Shown piece after piece: positions 1 to 9,797 of a DNA stretch of 64,000 nt (positions within the stretch are counted from its first letter, which is position 1; each line of letters begins with the position of its first letter). The position numbers and the translations under genes were made by a program. The notes under the pieces are model-generated. The model saw only the letters and a list, made by a program, of their open reading frames with translations. It ran no database searches and was not told the DNA's origin. The DNA is from Pseudofabraea citricarpa (taxonomy: Eukaryota; Ascomycota; Leotiomycetes; Helotiales; Dermateaceae): assembly GCA_029641185.1 (NCBI GenBank), contig JAPWGK010000002.1:1798001-1862000 (forward strand). Reading direction: 5' to 3'.

Positions 1-723
1 ATAAGCACTACAATCATTGAAGTCGAATTTGCAAACCCTTACCAATAAGCATGATACCCTTCCGGTTCCGCTGCAGACGGCGGGCATATCGTTTCCGAGC
101 ACCACTAGAAACATTTCAATCGGAATCTCGCAGTAACACTAAGACTGACGACACTTTGAAACGAGACTGGTAATCTTGTAAGACGAGTCTTTGATCCATG
201 CTTCGATCTTTGGTTCCTAAGGTCTGGCTATTTTCACCAAACCTTGGAAGATATTTCCCTTAAATATTTCACTACCCACTGATAATCCTCCATATTCGAC
301 AACTGTTGCCTCCCAATTTCCCGTTGTCGACTTCGATTTGTAATTTAGCTGATCTAGGGGCTCTCACAAAGCCACGGCAAACAACAGCGAGGGAGTCTCC
401 GAGGTGCGGGGGTCTCACTCTCCAGTCCTCCTACCCTATATCCCTTGGAATCCTTGAGATATTTTGTCTGGCTCTGCGTATCTAGGTAGATAATCCTGAA
501 TATTCAGCAAATATATATAGTCGGTATTGTATGAAACCATTATATTACATCATTGGTAAAGCCACCATGTATATTATTTGTATGCTAATTCTGTAAGGAC
601 GCACCTATGATATTGATGCTAAGTGCTTTGATCCTACTAAACGCTAATGTAGAACTCCACCGCTATGAAAGAGAAGACAAAAATAAATAAATAAAGAAAG
701 GAGGATATAATATCCTGAATTGC
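1..723. other. intergenic, no gene seen
   Basis: No convincing coding frame or RNA gene is visible. The stretch is moderately AT-rich, with an A/T-rich tract around 680-715 next to the stop codon of the DUF1365 gene, so its right end is probably that gene's 3' untranslated region. Confidence 0.5.
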
Positions 724-2695
724 TTATGTCTCCATCACACAAGTCCTAGCCACCGCCCATAAACATAATGCCTTCAAGACCAATTTCTCTAATCCCATGA
801 TGTCAAGGCTCCCTAAGGCTATATAATCGCTGATGAAGAGCTTGAGGACTTGATCACGGTAAGAAACTCGTTCTTGCGAATCAGTTTCCGTAAGGATATA
901 CTTATCCATTCCAGTGAACATACCATTCGGCGTCGCCCTCTGCTTCGGCATTGGAAGAACCTCCCCCTTCTTCGAATCCTTTGCTATCGATGGACCTACG
1001 ATCGGAGTCGGCCGCGAACGTAGACTCTGGATCAGTTTAAAGCAAATTTGATCCCATGCGCCCGAAAACCGTTGTTCGTTAATGGTTGTTTTATTACCAG
1101 ATAGGAAGTCCAAGACAATAAGTGAATCCGACAACCAAATTGTACGACTTTCGTGAAACTCGTGGTGAAATGCATCAAGATCGTCTGTATATCGTACAAA
1201 TCGAGAGTAAAACGCAGGAGTAAGGACCTTGAACTCAAGAGTTTCCACCTTGCTAGGAGTCATCTGAGCCGAAGGTGAAATCATCACTTCATCAGGAGCT
1301 TCTGCAATACCCGAAGGAATGTATTTCACAATGACAGGTATGTCGGCTGATTCGACTAAATGACGCAGATAGCTCCTGAATACCAATTCCAGTGATGTCT
1401 CTGTAATATCCGCAGGTCTTCCTATGTTGTCCCTGAGAGGCTCTGGTCGCAACAAGAAGTTCATCTTACGCTTCACGAGCAAAAGACCAGCTTGGTAGAC
1501 AGTTCTTGGGAAAAAAGTTGCGAAACCAACCCACCACCAAACTGCGAGAAATTTGATCTTTTCCCAGAGAGACATCAAAGAGGGATCGATAGCAGGCCCA
1601 TCTGAGAAGACACGTGCGACCAATTTTGCGTGAGCCTTGGATGAATTGAGAGTCAAGGTGGTGTTGACTGGACCACGCCCAGTCATCGAGGGATATAAAG
1701 GGTCGTACGATATCTGAGAATAAGAACCCTTTCTTGAGTTGAATGGAGAAACATAAAAATCCTTGCTCCAGTGCTTTGTAAATTTAGCTGTGGCTTTTGG
1801 ATCTTGTTTGATGGAACTGTCGAATGCGGAGGCTGCCTTTTCGATATTTTCCCAGTCGAAATCGGAATCTCCCGGAACCTTGCTGGTAGTACTAGTTCCT
1901 TGGTTTGCTTTGGAATAATACATATGTCGCTCATTGAAGGTGTTGTTCACTTCTATGACGAAAGCCTTTAATTGCTTGTCTGCGGAGTAGAGGTGCCAGA
2001 ACGAGACCGGATTCGAAACATATCCCATGAACTTTGCAGCTGTAACGAGATACACATAAGGGTAGTCTTCAAGAAGTGCACCCTATCCTTGTTAGCAGCA
2101 AACATCTAATTGGAACACAATGACTACGTACTTGACTCTCTAAGTATCTTCTGAGCTTTCCTTGCAGACCCAAGTGCACGTGACCGGGCTCTAAGTAGTC
2201 GTCTGCATCAACTGAATACCAAGTACTGTTTGGATCTGGAGTGATAGAGAGTAACTTTGAATACCAAGGAGTCTTCTGCTTTGGTATATCTACTGAAAGC
2301 ATTCCCCCCATTGATCCCTTCCAGCTAATAGGTGCCCCGGCTAATAAGTACGAGTACGTAAATGTATGTTTCTTAGGAAACAGCCTTGTATGACTTGTCC
2401 GGCAAGGAAACAACATAGGCTTTGGGAGGCCATTGGGAGGCGGAGAACTTTCATTCTGGAGGCCCCTGACGAAGCGTATAATTTGGATGATGGTCAATGC
2501 CGAAAGCGAACATTTGATAGTGTCAGCCACAAGGACCGGATCGATGTACAGCTGAGCATATCGAGTAAGGACATCCCAATTTCTGTGGAAGAAGAAAGAT
2601 GCGAAGAGAAGCAAATCTGACGAGCTTCCCACAGCAATAATGACTGCCAAAGGCAAAAACCGCAGGCCATGCATGTATGGAGCCATGAAGCTCAT
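724..2695 (-). CDS. DUF1365 domain protein, membrane-anchored
   Basis: Two exons, 2132-2695 and 724-2082, flank a 49-bp intron (2083-2131; GTACGT start, GCTAAC branch point, TAG end) in phase 0. They give about 640 residues. The family hallmark spans the splice: a conserved YSVDADDYLEPGHVHLG block, then FMGYVSNPVSFW and IEVNNTFNERHMYY after the intron, which is how I recognise DUF1365. The N-terminus has two hydrophobic stretches (about residues 10-37 and 52-70) and a further one near the middle (WWWVGFATFFP). In bacteria DUF1365 proteins often sit beside cyclopropane-fatty-acid-synthase-like methyltransferases; no such neighbour is present here and the activity is unknown. I chose the ATG at 2695. 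The frame stays open 18 codons further upstream without another ATG, so an extra 5' exon is possible. It is divergent from MBF1. Confidence 0.82.
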
Positions 2696-3195
2696 GTTGA
2701 CGCAGAGTCGAAACGAAATGTACAAGGTATCTGTAGAGCGCAGCAGCAAGAGAGTGAATCGGCGTCGTCTTCAAAGCATTACACGTCTATGACGCCCGAG
2801 ATGAAAGGAAAGTTGAAGATGCGGGGAAAGCAAACATTTTATCAGCTATGTACAACAGCGTGGCTTGAGGTTTGCAGTAGGATGTTGGATGTTGGATCTG
2901 AGAGCGGTGGAAACGGCAATAAGAGAGGCAGGGTGCATGTATTGAAAACAGGGATCCACATTAGCGCATTCGCTTCTCGTTGAATGATTCACGCGGCAAG
3001 AGGGAAGACCGTGACCGTACGGTAGACGAAGCCACAGCCTCATCATCAAGCTGAACTTCCATCAATATCTCTCGCCTTCCTCTCTACATCAACAACTACA
3101 AACCACCCACAACAGCACTCCCACGCACGATCTCCATTAACACCATTACCAGATACCATAGCGGTCTCGCAAATACCAATTAAATCACCTTAAAG
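2696..3195. promoter_or_regulatory. divergent promoter region, DUF1365 gene / MBF1
   Basis: The 500 bp between two divergent start codons must hold both promoters. The part next to MBF1 (about 3050-3190) is C/T- and A-rich, as is usual for fungal leaders. I see no sharp TATA box or known operator. Confidence 0.45.
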
Positions 3196-3746
3196 ATGTC
3201 TGAAGACTGGGAATCCGTTACCAAGATTGGAAGCAAGACCCGTGGCGGCGGAGGAGGACCACGCGAGACAGTTGTACGAGGAAAGAGTGCATTGAACGCC
3301 GCTCAGCGCTCTGGAGGCGTCATCGCCACCGAGAAGAAATACGGAGCAGGAAACTCTGTAAGTTTGCAGTTCTTCATCCCTTCCATTCATCTACCCCACT
3401 ACCCCTCCACAGCAGCTCTAATGATATTCCCCAACAGGCCTCAAAGCCCTCAGTCGAAGGTCAGCATCTGACCAAGGTCGATCGTAGCGATGATATTGTC
3501 AAGCCCAACACGATTGGAAAGGAAGTCGGATCTGTCATCAGCGAGCAGCGGCAGAAGATGGAGCCCAAGATGACGCAGAAGGATCTGGCGACCAAGTGTA
3601 ATACAACCCAGAGTATTGTGGCTGATTTCGAGCGTGGTACTGCTGCACCAGACCAGAAAATTCTAGGAAATATGGAAAGGGTTCTGGGTGTCAAGCTGAG
3701 GGGTAGCGACATTGGGGCTCCGAGATTTGGCCCCAAGAAGAAGTAG
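3196..3746 (+). CDS. MBF1: multiprotein-bridging factor 1 (coactivator)
   Basis: Exons 3196-3357 and 3438-3746 are separated by an 80-bp intron (GTAAGT...CAG) in phase 0, giving 156 residues, the usual MBF1 size. The N-terminal MBF1 domain begins [15 protein letters not shown] Cro/C1-type helix-turn-helix follows from about residue 85 ([18 protein letters not shown]), and the basic tail ends in FGPKKK. MBF1 bridges TATA-binding protein and bZIP activators such as Gcn4 and also limits frameshifting at collided ribosomes; this is known for the family and was not deduced here. The start is the only ATG that preserves the conserved N-terminus. Neighbours suggest no shared pathway. Confidence 0.95.
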
Positions 3747-4147
3747 AGGAGTGCAATATGATGGAGATACTTTCAAAATGGGTGGCGGATGGTGCTTGAG
3801 GCTTGATTAATTCTCACAGGACGTCGTCAGTCTGCAAATTTGCATGCAATGAACTACTTGCTTTTATGGTTTAGAAATAAGACGAAACTGAGAATAGAAG
3901 TACCAAAAGTCATTGATTCACGCAACATTTGGTCTATCTGTGATTCAGTAAAAGTTGGGTAAGCATTCACAGAAGTATCAAATTAAGCACTTAATCGGAT
4001 GACACAGAAAAGCCAGCATAAAAAAGCGAGAAGCTTCAAGGTAAATATCCTGTGCGGAGTATTCATTATGCATTAATCGTAATAATGGGTATCTAACGGT
4101 CGCGGCAATCATCATGTCCAACACTTTAAACATTGACCAACGAACCT
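3747..4147. other. convergent 3' intergenic region
   Basis: This AT-rich spacer lies between the stop codons of MBF1 (+) and CDT1 (-). It should hold both 3' untranslated regions. No coding frame or structured element is evident. Confidence 0.5.
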
Positions 4148-5617
4148 TCAAGCAGCACGCCTGACACGTTCCTTGAGATCATCCTCTTTCGGCCGCTCAT
4201 CTCTATTCACAACCAAAGCCTCCATCTTTCCCATCTTCACTATCTTGACCCATTCAGGAGCGATATCAGCAGCCAATAATCGCACAACTGTCTCCGCCTC
4301 ATCCTTGGACATTGGCGTCCTGAAAGAATCTCGAAGCTTGCCTATCACAGTTGGTAATGTGAAGGATACTCGTTGCTGTCCAATCGAACTGGATGTGCTA
4401 AGGATGGTCAAGACCGCAGTGACTTCTTCGATTCGTTGTAAGGCTGCTTTGCGATTGACTTCTGCTTTGGTTGGTGCAGCTGGCTGGTTTAATTTTTCGA
4501 GTTGCTTCATCCTCAATCGCTCAAGTAGTGTTGGTCGTGATCCAGTGGATGTAGATACTGTAGGAGTTTTCTCTTTTGCCGCTGCATCTTTTCGAATAAT
4601 GATACCGGCTTTCATATCCTCTAATCTTCTCTGTCCCTTGGCCAGCAAGGGAGACATTTTTATCACCGAAGAGCACATAGTAATTGGCTCCATTGGCAGA
4701 TCGCTTATAAAATCCTTCAGTACCGCACTGGGCTCTTGCTGTGCCAGCCAACGATTCTGTAAGCCGCGAGCATGTATTTCATTCAATAAATTCTCATCCA
4801 AAGGTCGCGCTGCCCTGCCAGATGTCGTTCTTATTTCGATGCATATTTTTCCGTGTCCATAATCCGAGAGGCTTAGCCTCGATAATTTCTGATCTCGTCC
4901 TGTCCCATCTTCTGGATAATTGGTGTTCATAACTCCGAGTGTCCTCCTGATGTCTTCGAGCATGACTGCGCGCTTTCCCCAGGCTCGAGCCACGTTTGGG
5001 CACAGGAGACGTAGGTCGGCTGGAGAATTTGTTCCATTGTGGGCATAATGAAGCGATAATGCTGTGAGGAATGCTGCATGTAAATTGATAAGGTCCAGCA
5101 ACTCAATTGGGAGTTCCGAGGTGGTCGAATCGAGGAGGGATATGCTCGGAGTATTGGAATTATGTGGGGACCGCGTAGGAGTTGTATTGGAGAGAAAAAG
5201 TCGGTCAAGAAGACCTGCTGCTTTCTTGCTCGGAGTTTCCGTCGACTTTAGCAAGTCTTGAGTCGCAGTTGGCCTATTTGGTGTACGAGGAAGCTGCTTT
5301 GAAGGGGTAGTAGTTCGCCTTTGGGGAAGTGGCTTGATGGATCGCTGCGTGTTGATTGTGGAAGAAAGAACAGTCGAGACCTCTGACGAGACATCCTCCT
5401 CGGTATCCTCCAATTTTCGCTTTCTATCCTCGAGATTATTCCCCAATGGGTTGACAGTGATAGTATCAACGCGAGTATTTTTATCGATGATGGATTTTGT
5501 AGCGCTGCTGGCTTTGGAGACCTTGGTGAAAGCATCTAGTCCTCGTGATCTGGTGGTAATAGATGTAGCCGAGTTGATGTTCGTAGATACCTTCCTCCTC
5601 TTCATTGCTGGAGCCAT
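4148..5617 (-). CDS. CDT1: replication licensing factor Cdt1-like
   Basis: A single exon of 489 residues from the ATG at 5617 (MAPAMKRRKV); the frame continues 13 codons upstream but without an ATG. Cdt1 loads the MCM helicase onto origins with ORC and Cdc6. The N-terminal third is low-complexity, basic and S/T-P rich (LPRTPNRPT, TPSKKAAGLLDRLF), fitting CDK control. About residues 169-235 form the conserved fungal block (LPIELLDLINLHAAFLTAL, then RLLCPNVARAWGKRAV and LEDIRRTLGV). The last 110 residues look like the Cdt1 C-terminal winged helix that contacts MCM (TPMSKDEAETVVRLLAADIAPEWV). An MluI cell-cycle box lies 132 bp upstream. Identity rests on recalled fungal Cdt1 sequences; divergent Cdt1 proteins are hard to call by eye. 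Confidence 0.78.
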   Translation of the reverse strand: MAPAMKRRKVSTNINSATSITTRSRGLDAFTKVSKASSATKSIIDKNTRVDTITVNPLGNNLEDRKRKLEDTEEDVSSEVSTVLSSTINTQRSIKPLPQRRTTTPSKQLPRTPNRPTATQDLLKSTETPSKKAAGLLDRLFLSNTTPTRSPHNSNTPSISLLDSTTSELPIELLDLINLHAAFLTALSLHYAHNGTNSPADLRLLCPNVARAWGKRAVMLEDIRRTLGVMNTNYPEDGTGRDQKLSRLSLSDYGHGKICIEIRTTSGRAARPLDENLLNEIHARGLQNRWLAQQEPSAVLKDFISDLPMEPITMCSSVIKMSPLLAKGQRRLEDMKAGIIIRKDAAAKEKTPTVSTSTGSRPTLLERLRMKQLEKLNQPAAPTKAEVNRKAALQRIEEVTAVLTILSTSSSIGQQRVSFTLPTVIGKLRDSFRTPMSKDEAETVVRLLAADIAPEWVKIVKMGKMEALVVNRDERPKEDDLKERVRRAA

Positions 5618-5748
5618 GATGAAAGCTATTTGGATGGGTGCAAGAACGATGCTCAAAATCTTGATGTGGTGGGGGGAAAGCCGTTGTTGTGGGAACGCGC
5701 CTGGCCATTATATGATCGACCTTTTCACGAGGAGGCTGGGAATGGTCA

Positions 5749-5775
5749 ACGCGTGGGCCACTTTTCGCGACGCGC
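5749..5775. promoter_or_regulatory. MCB / E2F-like elements upstream of CDT1
   Basis: ACGCGT sits at 5749-5754 and a GC-rich TTCGCGACGCGC block at 5764-5775, 132-158 bp upstream of the CDT1 ATG. ACGCGT is the MluI cell-cycle box bound by MBF in yeasts, and TTCGCG resembles E2F-type sites. Function is inferred from sequence and position only. Confidence 0.55.
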
Positions 5776-5915
5776 TCGCGTTAATGGATTTTTAAGTGGG
5801 TCTCCCGCCGCATCAAAGCGCGCAATGATGAACATCCATGGATTCGATATCTTTAATTCAACTCCATTGATTGACATGATGGCCCCCTTTTTAAACATTT
5901 GCGACTCATGGCCCT

Positions 5916-6740
5916 TTAACTTGCCTCTTCCATTTCGAATGTGAATGGCCGGGTGATTTCAATGCCGTCTTTCCAGCACAGTTGATCATCCACAAACACC
6001 TCTCCACCCCAAGCAGAATGGACATCTTTCAAGAAGGTCCATGGTGTAAAGATCCAGGAGCTGTTGTCTTTCTTCGCATCCTGCACCTTTGTCCACATCC
6101 GCTTTTGCTGTAGCGTTAACCGAGGCCATTTTGTATGGAAAACCATCTTCCTCTCCATATCCGGTTTCCATTCCCCTCGGCGCATCGACAAGGTTGCCAG
6201 ATACTCATTGTACAACGTCTGCGCCTCTGGGTTAACCCCGCTCAGCCTGCCCATACACATGATTCTGTCGAACTCTGCAGGAAAGCCGTCTCGACTAGCA
6301 TTCAACGTGACCTTCTGCAGTTCGCCTTCCCTCGACCATGTAGCGAGCGTCTTCAATGCCCGCCTCGTCTGCCATTGATGTATTTCTCCTCCCTCATAGC
6401 CTCGAAGATAATGTATTCCCATCTCCACTCGTCGGATCGAGCCATAGCATGGGAGATTCTCCACGCAATTCCATGGCAATTTCAAGCTGTAGGTGTTCAG
6501 CTTCCAGAATATACCCCTGCATTCCTCCTGGATTTGTCTGCAGGTACGCAATAGTTGGAGACCGATAAACTCGTCGTACGCAGTCTTGTTCTCCTGGGAA
6601 TCAAATGGATGTAGACAGTACCGCATGTTTTCTGAGCTCCCCCCATGCGTGAGAGCCACACATTGTGTACGAGAAACCAGGACGTATCGATAGATCTTGT
6701 CTCGGATCTCTTGAGGCAAATCGTGTAGAAGGTGGATCAT
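5916..6740 (-). CDS. F-box/2EXR-like protein of unknown function
   Basis: A single exon of 274 residues starting at ATG 6740. The N-terminus (LHDLPQEIRDKIYRYVLV) has the LPxEIRxxIY pattern of the F-box-like/2EXR modules common in filamentous fungi, followed by the usual LLRTCRQIQEECRGIFW segment. Such proteins often occur in large expanded families, and some act as substrate adaptors for ubiquitin ligases; nothing here shows a substrate. The remainder is rich in W and charged residues (RRGEWKPDMERK, SWIFTPWTFL) and I recognise no catalytic motif. It is tandem with CDT1, sharing its strand. Confidence 0.72.
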   Translation of the reverse strand: MIHLLHDLPQEIRDKIYRYVLVSRTQCVALTHGGSSENMRYCLHPFDSQENKTAYDEFIGLQLLRTCRQIQEECRGIFWKLNTYSLKLPWNCVENLPCYGSIRRVEMGIHYLRGYEGGEIHQWQTRRALKTLATWSREGELQKVTLNASRDGFPAEFDRIMCMGRLSGVNPEAQTLYNEYLATLSMRRGEWKPDMERKMVFHTKWPRLTLQQKRMWTKVQDAKKDNSSWIFTPWTFLKDVHSAWGGEVFVDDQLCWKDGIEITRPFTFEMEEAS

Positions 6741-7032
6741 GGCTTTGCCGAAAGAATAAGAGTGGATGGAGGGAAGGAGAAAAAGAAAGGCATGAAGACA
6801 GGTCCGTCAGACATTAATTTGTTTTGCGGATGTCCAGCACTAACTAGACGACCAACGTGTGAGTCTAAAGTGAACTTACTTTTTGGAAGAATGGCGCCAG
6901 TACAATACTGGATTAATCAATCGAGAGCCCTTACGCTAGACAAGTACGACTTGATGAATCGGATCTTTTCGAATGCTAAGAAACGCCACAATTCATGTCT
7001 GGGTATCTCCCAATTGCTTTTTCGTCCTGCAT

Positions 7033-8101
7033 CTATAGTCCTCCTGCTGGTGGAACATAAGGGGTAATCAACATCTCACTGAACTTCTCCAATCTCTCCT
7101 TCCCTCTGACCTCCTCGACCAACAGTGGCATTTTGACCACGTTGAACTCGTCATATAATTCCTCGATTTGTTCCAAGTACTTCTTCTGCATCTTTCGTCT
7201 AGCATTGCATTGCTCGCACTCGCTTCCCTTCTTTGGAAACAAGAGCTGATTGACGACAATGCAATGTGTGTCGATGCTGTAACTAGCCAGCTCTTGAATC
7301 ATTCGTTCCGTTTCGTACAGTGAAAGGAATTCAGGTATGCAGACGCAGACGAATGTGGTCATGCTTTCATTCTTGAACTGGGTGTTCACCTCGCTAATCG
7401 TCTCCCGTAGACCCTCGAGTTTCTCCATCATTTCGTTCAAGTTTGCTCCATTTGGCAAGCCACCATTAGCTCCGAGGATACCATTCAGCATGGGTCCGAA
7501 CTGAGTTGAAAGTTGTGAGACCTTTGCAAGAGCCTTCTCGAGTACAGTAGGAAATTGAAGGAAGCGAAGGGTGTGACCTGTTGGTGCAGTATCGAAAATG
7601 ATGGTCTCGTAGGAGAGCGACTTGACTTGTTTCAAGACTTCAGCAAAGGACATTGCCTCATCAATACCGGGAATCTGCAGATTAATCAGTATATGCCCCG
7701 CCTTTTCCAGATGGACTATTTACCGCAAAGGCCAAATCCTGCATCATACCACCAACACCTGCAGCTGGGCCCTCTCCCTCATCCGCCTGGCCGATAAGCT
7801 CTTGGATGCTGCCATTTGGATCAATCTCCATAGCACTTAAATTTGTGAAGCCATCAATGAGCCTGGCTTCCTTGCCAAATTTCTGTGAGAACGCGTCGGA
7901 GAGATTGTGCGCGGGATCGGTGGATATAAGGAGGACTGAGCGGCGCACTTTGGCAAGCTGGATAGCAAGGGAACAGGAAGTTGTGGTTTTGCCCACTCCT
8001 CCTTTACCACCTACGAAGATCCAACGGAGGGTCTTTTGATCGAGGATTGTCTGAAGCGTTGGCTCGAGAACGTCATCTGCGTTGATAACGGCTGAAGACA
8101 T
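7033..8101 (-). CDS. GET3: GET pathway ATPase Get3 (ArsA/TRC40 family)
   Basis: Exons 7724-8101 and 7033-7674 flank a 49-bp intron (7675-7723) in phase 0, giving 339 residues, normal for fungal Get3. Get3 delivers tail-anchored proteins to the ER receptor Get1/Get2. Visible signatures are the deviant P-loop [12 protein letters not shown] (residues 31-42), switch [13 protein letters not shown] (from residue 60), the [16 protein letters not shown] switch II region and the zinc-binding CEQC (C279/C282) that joins the homodimer. A methionine-rich, hydrophobic client-binding segment lies around [10 protein letters not shown]. The intron boundary is confirmed because splicing restores the conserved [18 protein letters not shown]. 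It is divergent from the HIUase gene with 540 bp between starts. Confidence 0.96.
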
Positions 8102-8225
8102 GATTGCAGATATGGAATTCGCAAATCTATGTCAAAGAGAATATGAAAGTAGTTCTATGTCGAGGTGAAGTTCTAAGTTGGCTATGCGGGCTGTGTGTAC
8201 TCTTGCCTTCGCCCACCTTCTTTAG

Positions 8226-8241
8226 TGACGCGCTAGCGTCA
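8226..8241. promoter_or_regulatory. inverted TGACG pair (bZIP-type half-sites)
   Basis: TGACGCGCTAGCGTCA contains two TGACG half-sites in inverted orientation, 125 bp upstream of the GET3 ATG and 401 bp upstream of the HIUase ATG. CREB/ATF-type bZIP factors bind such half-sites, usually with shorter spacing. No other element stands out in this promoter. Confidence 0.35.
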
Positions 8242-8641
8242 TCCCATTCGCCAACTTGCATGGAGGGAGTCCAAAGGTCTCATGCCTGCCAACCTCCCAG
8301 TGGCATTTATTCAAACTCGATGAGCCTGGCCGAGAGATCGGTATCTCATTATCTATCCGAAAATCCCACTTAACAAAGGTTTCGAGATATTTGAGTGCGA
8401 GGCTGATATCCCAGGCTATATCATGGACACAAGGCTGAACGCAGCGGCGGTCTCCGAAGGCGGGGCCGGCACTGAGAGAAGAGCAACCAGAATTCTTCTC
8501 CATCCGTCTTCACTCTTGACTTTTCGCAACACATAAGACAAGTCAGTGCTCAATCCTCGAACTCGAACTTCTCCAAGCCACGCTGCAGCTTCTTCGTCCA
8601 GAAGCTCTCGCATATACCGCAAGACCGTTTCCGAGAGGCGG

Positions 8642-9097
8642 ATGCCCTTCACTGCTGCCCCGCAAGAGAGACTACAAGCGATCACCTCACAACTCAGCTC
8701 TAAGATGGCGGCAACTCCACGAGAGAGGGATCCCATAACTTGCCACGTGCTCGATACGTTAACTGGGCGACCAGCAGCGAAGATGATCGTCACCCTCTCC
8801 TGTCTGAGCCACACATCGGGAGCTTTTTGCGCTGTCACAAATTCCGATGGGCGGGTTGCGAATTGGGACCCTGAATCGAGCGGCGACGGGATTGCACAGT
8901 CGGTCGAACAGATTTTACGGACGACAGGTGAGGGACCAAGTGTTTGGAAACTGAAGTTTGGTACGGGAGCTTATTATGGGGTGGGAAAGACGTTCTGGCC
9001 CGAGGTCGAGTTGACTTTTTATGTCAAACAGGGGGAGCATTACCATGTACCACTATTGTTGGGCCCTTACAGTTATACAACGTACAGAGGCAGTTAG
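8642..9097 (+). CDS. 5-hydroxyisourate hydrolase (transthyretin-like)
   Basis: A single exon of 151 residues from ATG 8642 (MPFTAAPQERLQAITSQL). The frame is open 32 codons further upstream but only from a GTG, so the inner ATG is preferred. The enzyme hydrolyses 5-hydroxyisourate to OHCU in uric acid breakdown to allantoin. The family signatures are all present: DPITCHVLDTLTGRPA with the active-site histidine, a FWPEVELTFYV strand, HYHVPLLLGPYSYTTY and the diagnostic C-terminal YRGS. No C-terminal peroxisomal tripeptide follows YRGS, and the RLQAITSQL stretch only loosely resembles PTS2. No other urate-pathway gene is nearby. It is divergent from GET3. Confidence 0.95.
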   Translation: MPFTAAPQERLQAITSQLSSKMAATPRERDPITCHVLDTLTGRPAAKMIVTLSCLSHTSGAFCAVTNSDGRVANWDPESSGDGIAQSVEQILRTTGEGPSVWKLKFGTGAYYGVGKTFWPEVELTFYVKQGEHYHVPLLLGPYSYTTYRGS

Positions 9098-9245
9098 ATG
9101 GACGTGGCTCGATATGATAATGATAAATGAATTTGAAATTCGATGCCGTCAGCTCTCTTATGGAACGAAGCAGGTGCCAGCCATGATTTCCATCGTAATT
9201 ATACCTCAAAACTCCACGCTCAAATCAATTTTGTCGCCGTTATCC

Positions 9246-9797
9246 CTAAACCTTGTGCAAATGAACTTTTCTCAATACTCCCTTCCTCCTCTCTCCATCC
9301 TTATAGCCCTGCTCGTCCCTCTCATCTACAGGCTCTAGCTCCCCATCTGAGTTGACGTCTGGAGCATCGACAATATCATCTCGCTTCTGAACTTCTTGCT
9401 CGAGAGTTTTTGTACCCTTCTTCTCGTGAGAACCGTCCTCGTACTGGATGTTATCGTACAAGCCTGCACCCTCAGGGCTTTCGTAGTCGGCAGGGTTTAT
9501 TTTGCCCGAGGCACCGCTCTGTTTCCGTTTATGGCTAAGGAAGGAGATCTTTCGAGAATGTGTGCGAGTAAGTGAGATTTCTGGGCCTTCGATGGAGGCG
9601 CCTTGCGATGTATCTGCGTCGGGGTGATGAAGGGTCGTGTTACGTTCTGAGACCATCAGCACAAATGCTAAAGGACAAACTTCACGAGCTACTCAAGTAC
9701 CAGTGCTTAAAGGTTCAGGAAATCCAGTATCCTTATTCGCGAGCCTTGTAGGTGTGGGAGGTAGCTCCTGGATCTGGACATTCGAGATCTCTGGCAT
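9246..9797 (-). CDS. small charged protein of unknown function
   Basis: Exons 9701-9797 and 9246-9646 join across a 54-bp intron (9647-9700; GTACTT start, CTGAT branch, CTCAG end) in phase 1, giving 165 residues from the ATG at 9797 (MPEISNVQIQELPPTP). The frame stays open upstream to about 9945 and reads plausibly as protein (FYQNHSILYIQQPSSPRGKH), so the true start may lie in an additional 5' exon. The product is hydrophilic, with a basic HSRKISFLSHKRKQSG patch, an acidic middle and a basic end (GVLRKVHLHKV). I do not recognise the family and see no membrane segment or signal peptide. It is convergent with the HIUase gene. Confidence 0.55.

Noticed and set aside
7890..7896. Additional ACGCGT copies (also near 18993 and 23383)
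   Set aside because: These lie in GET3 coding sequence, in a MAP kinase intron and in a 3' flank, so they were not treated as cell-cycle promoter elements.
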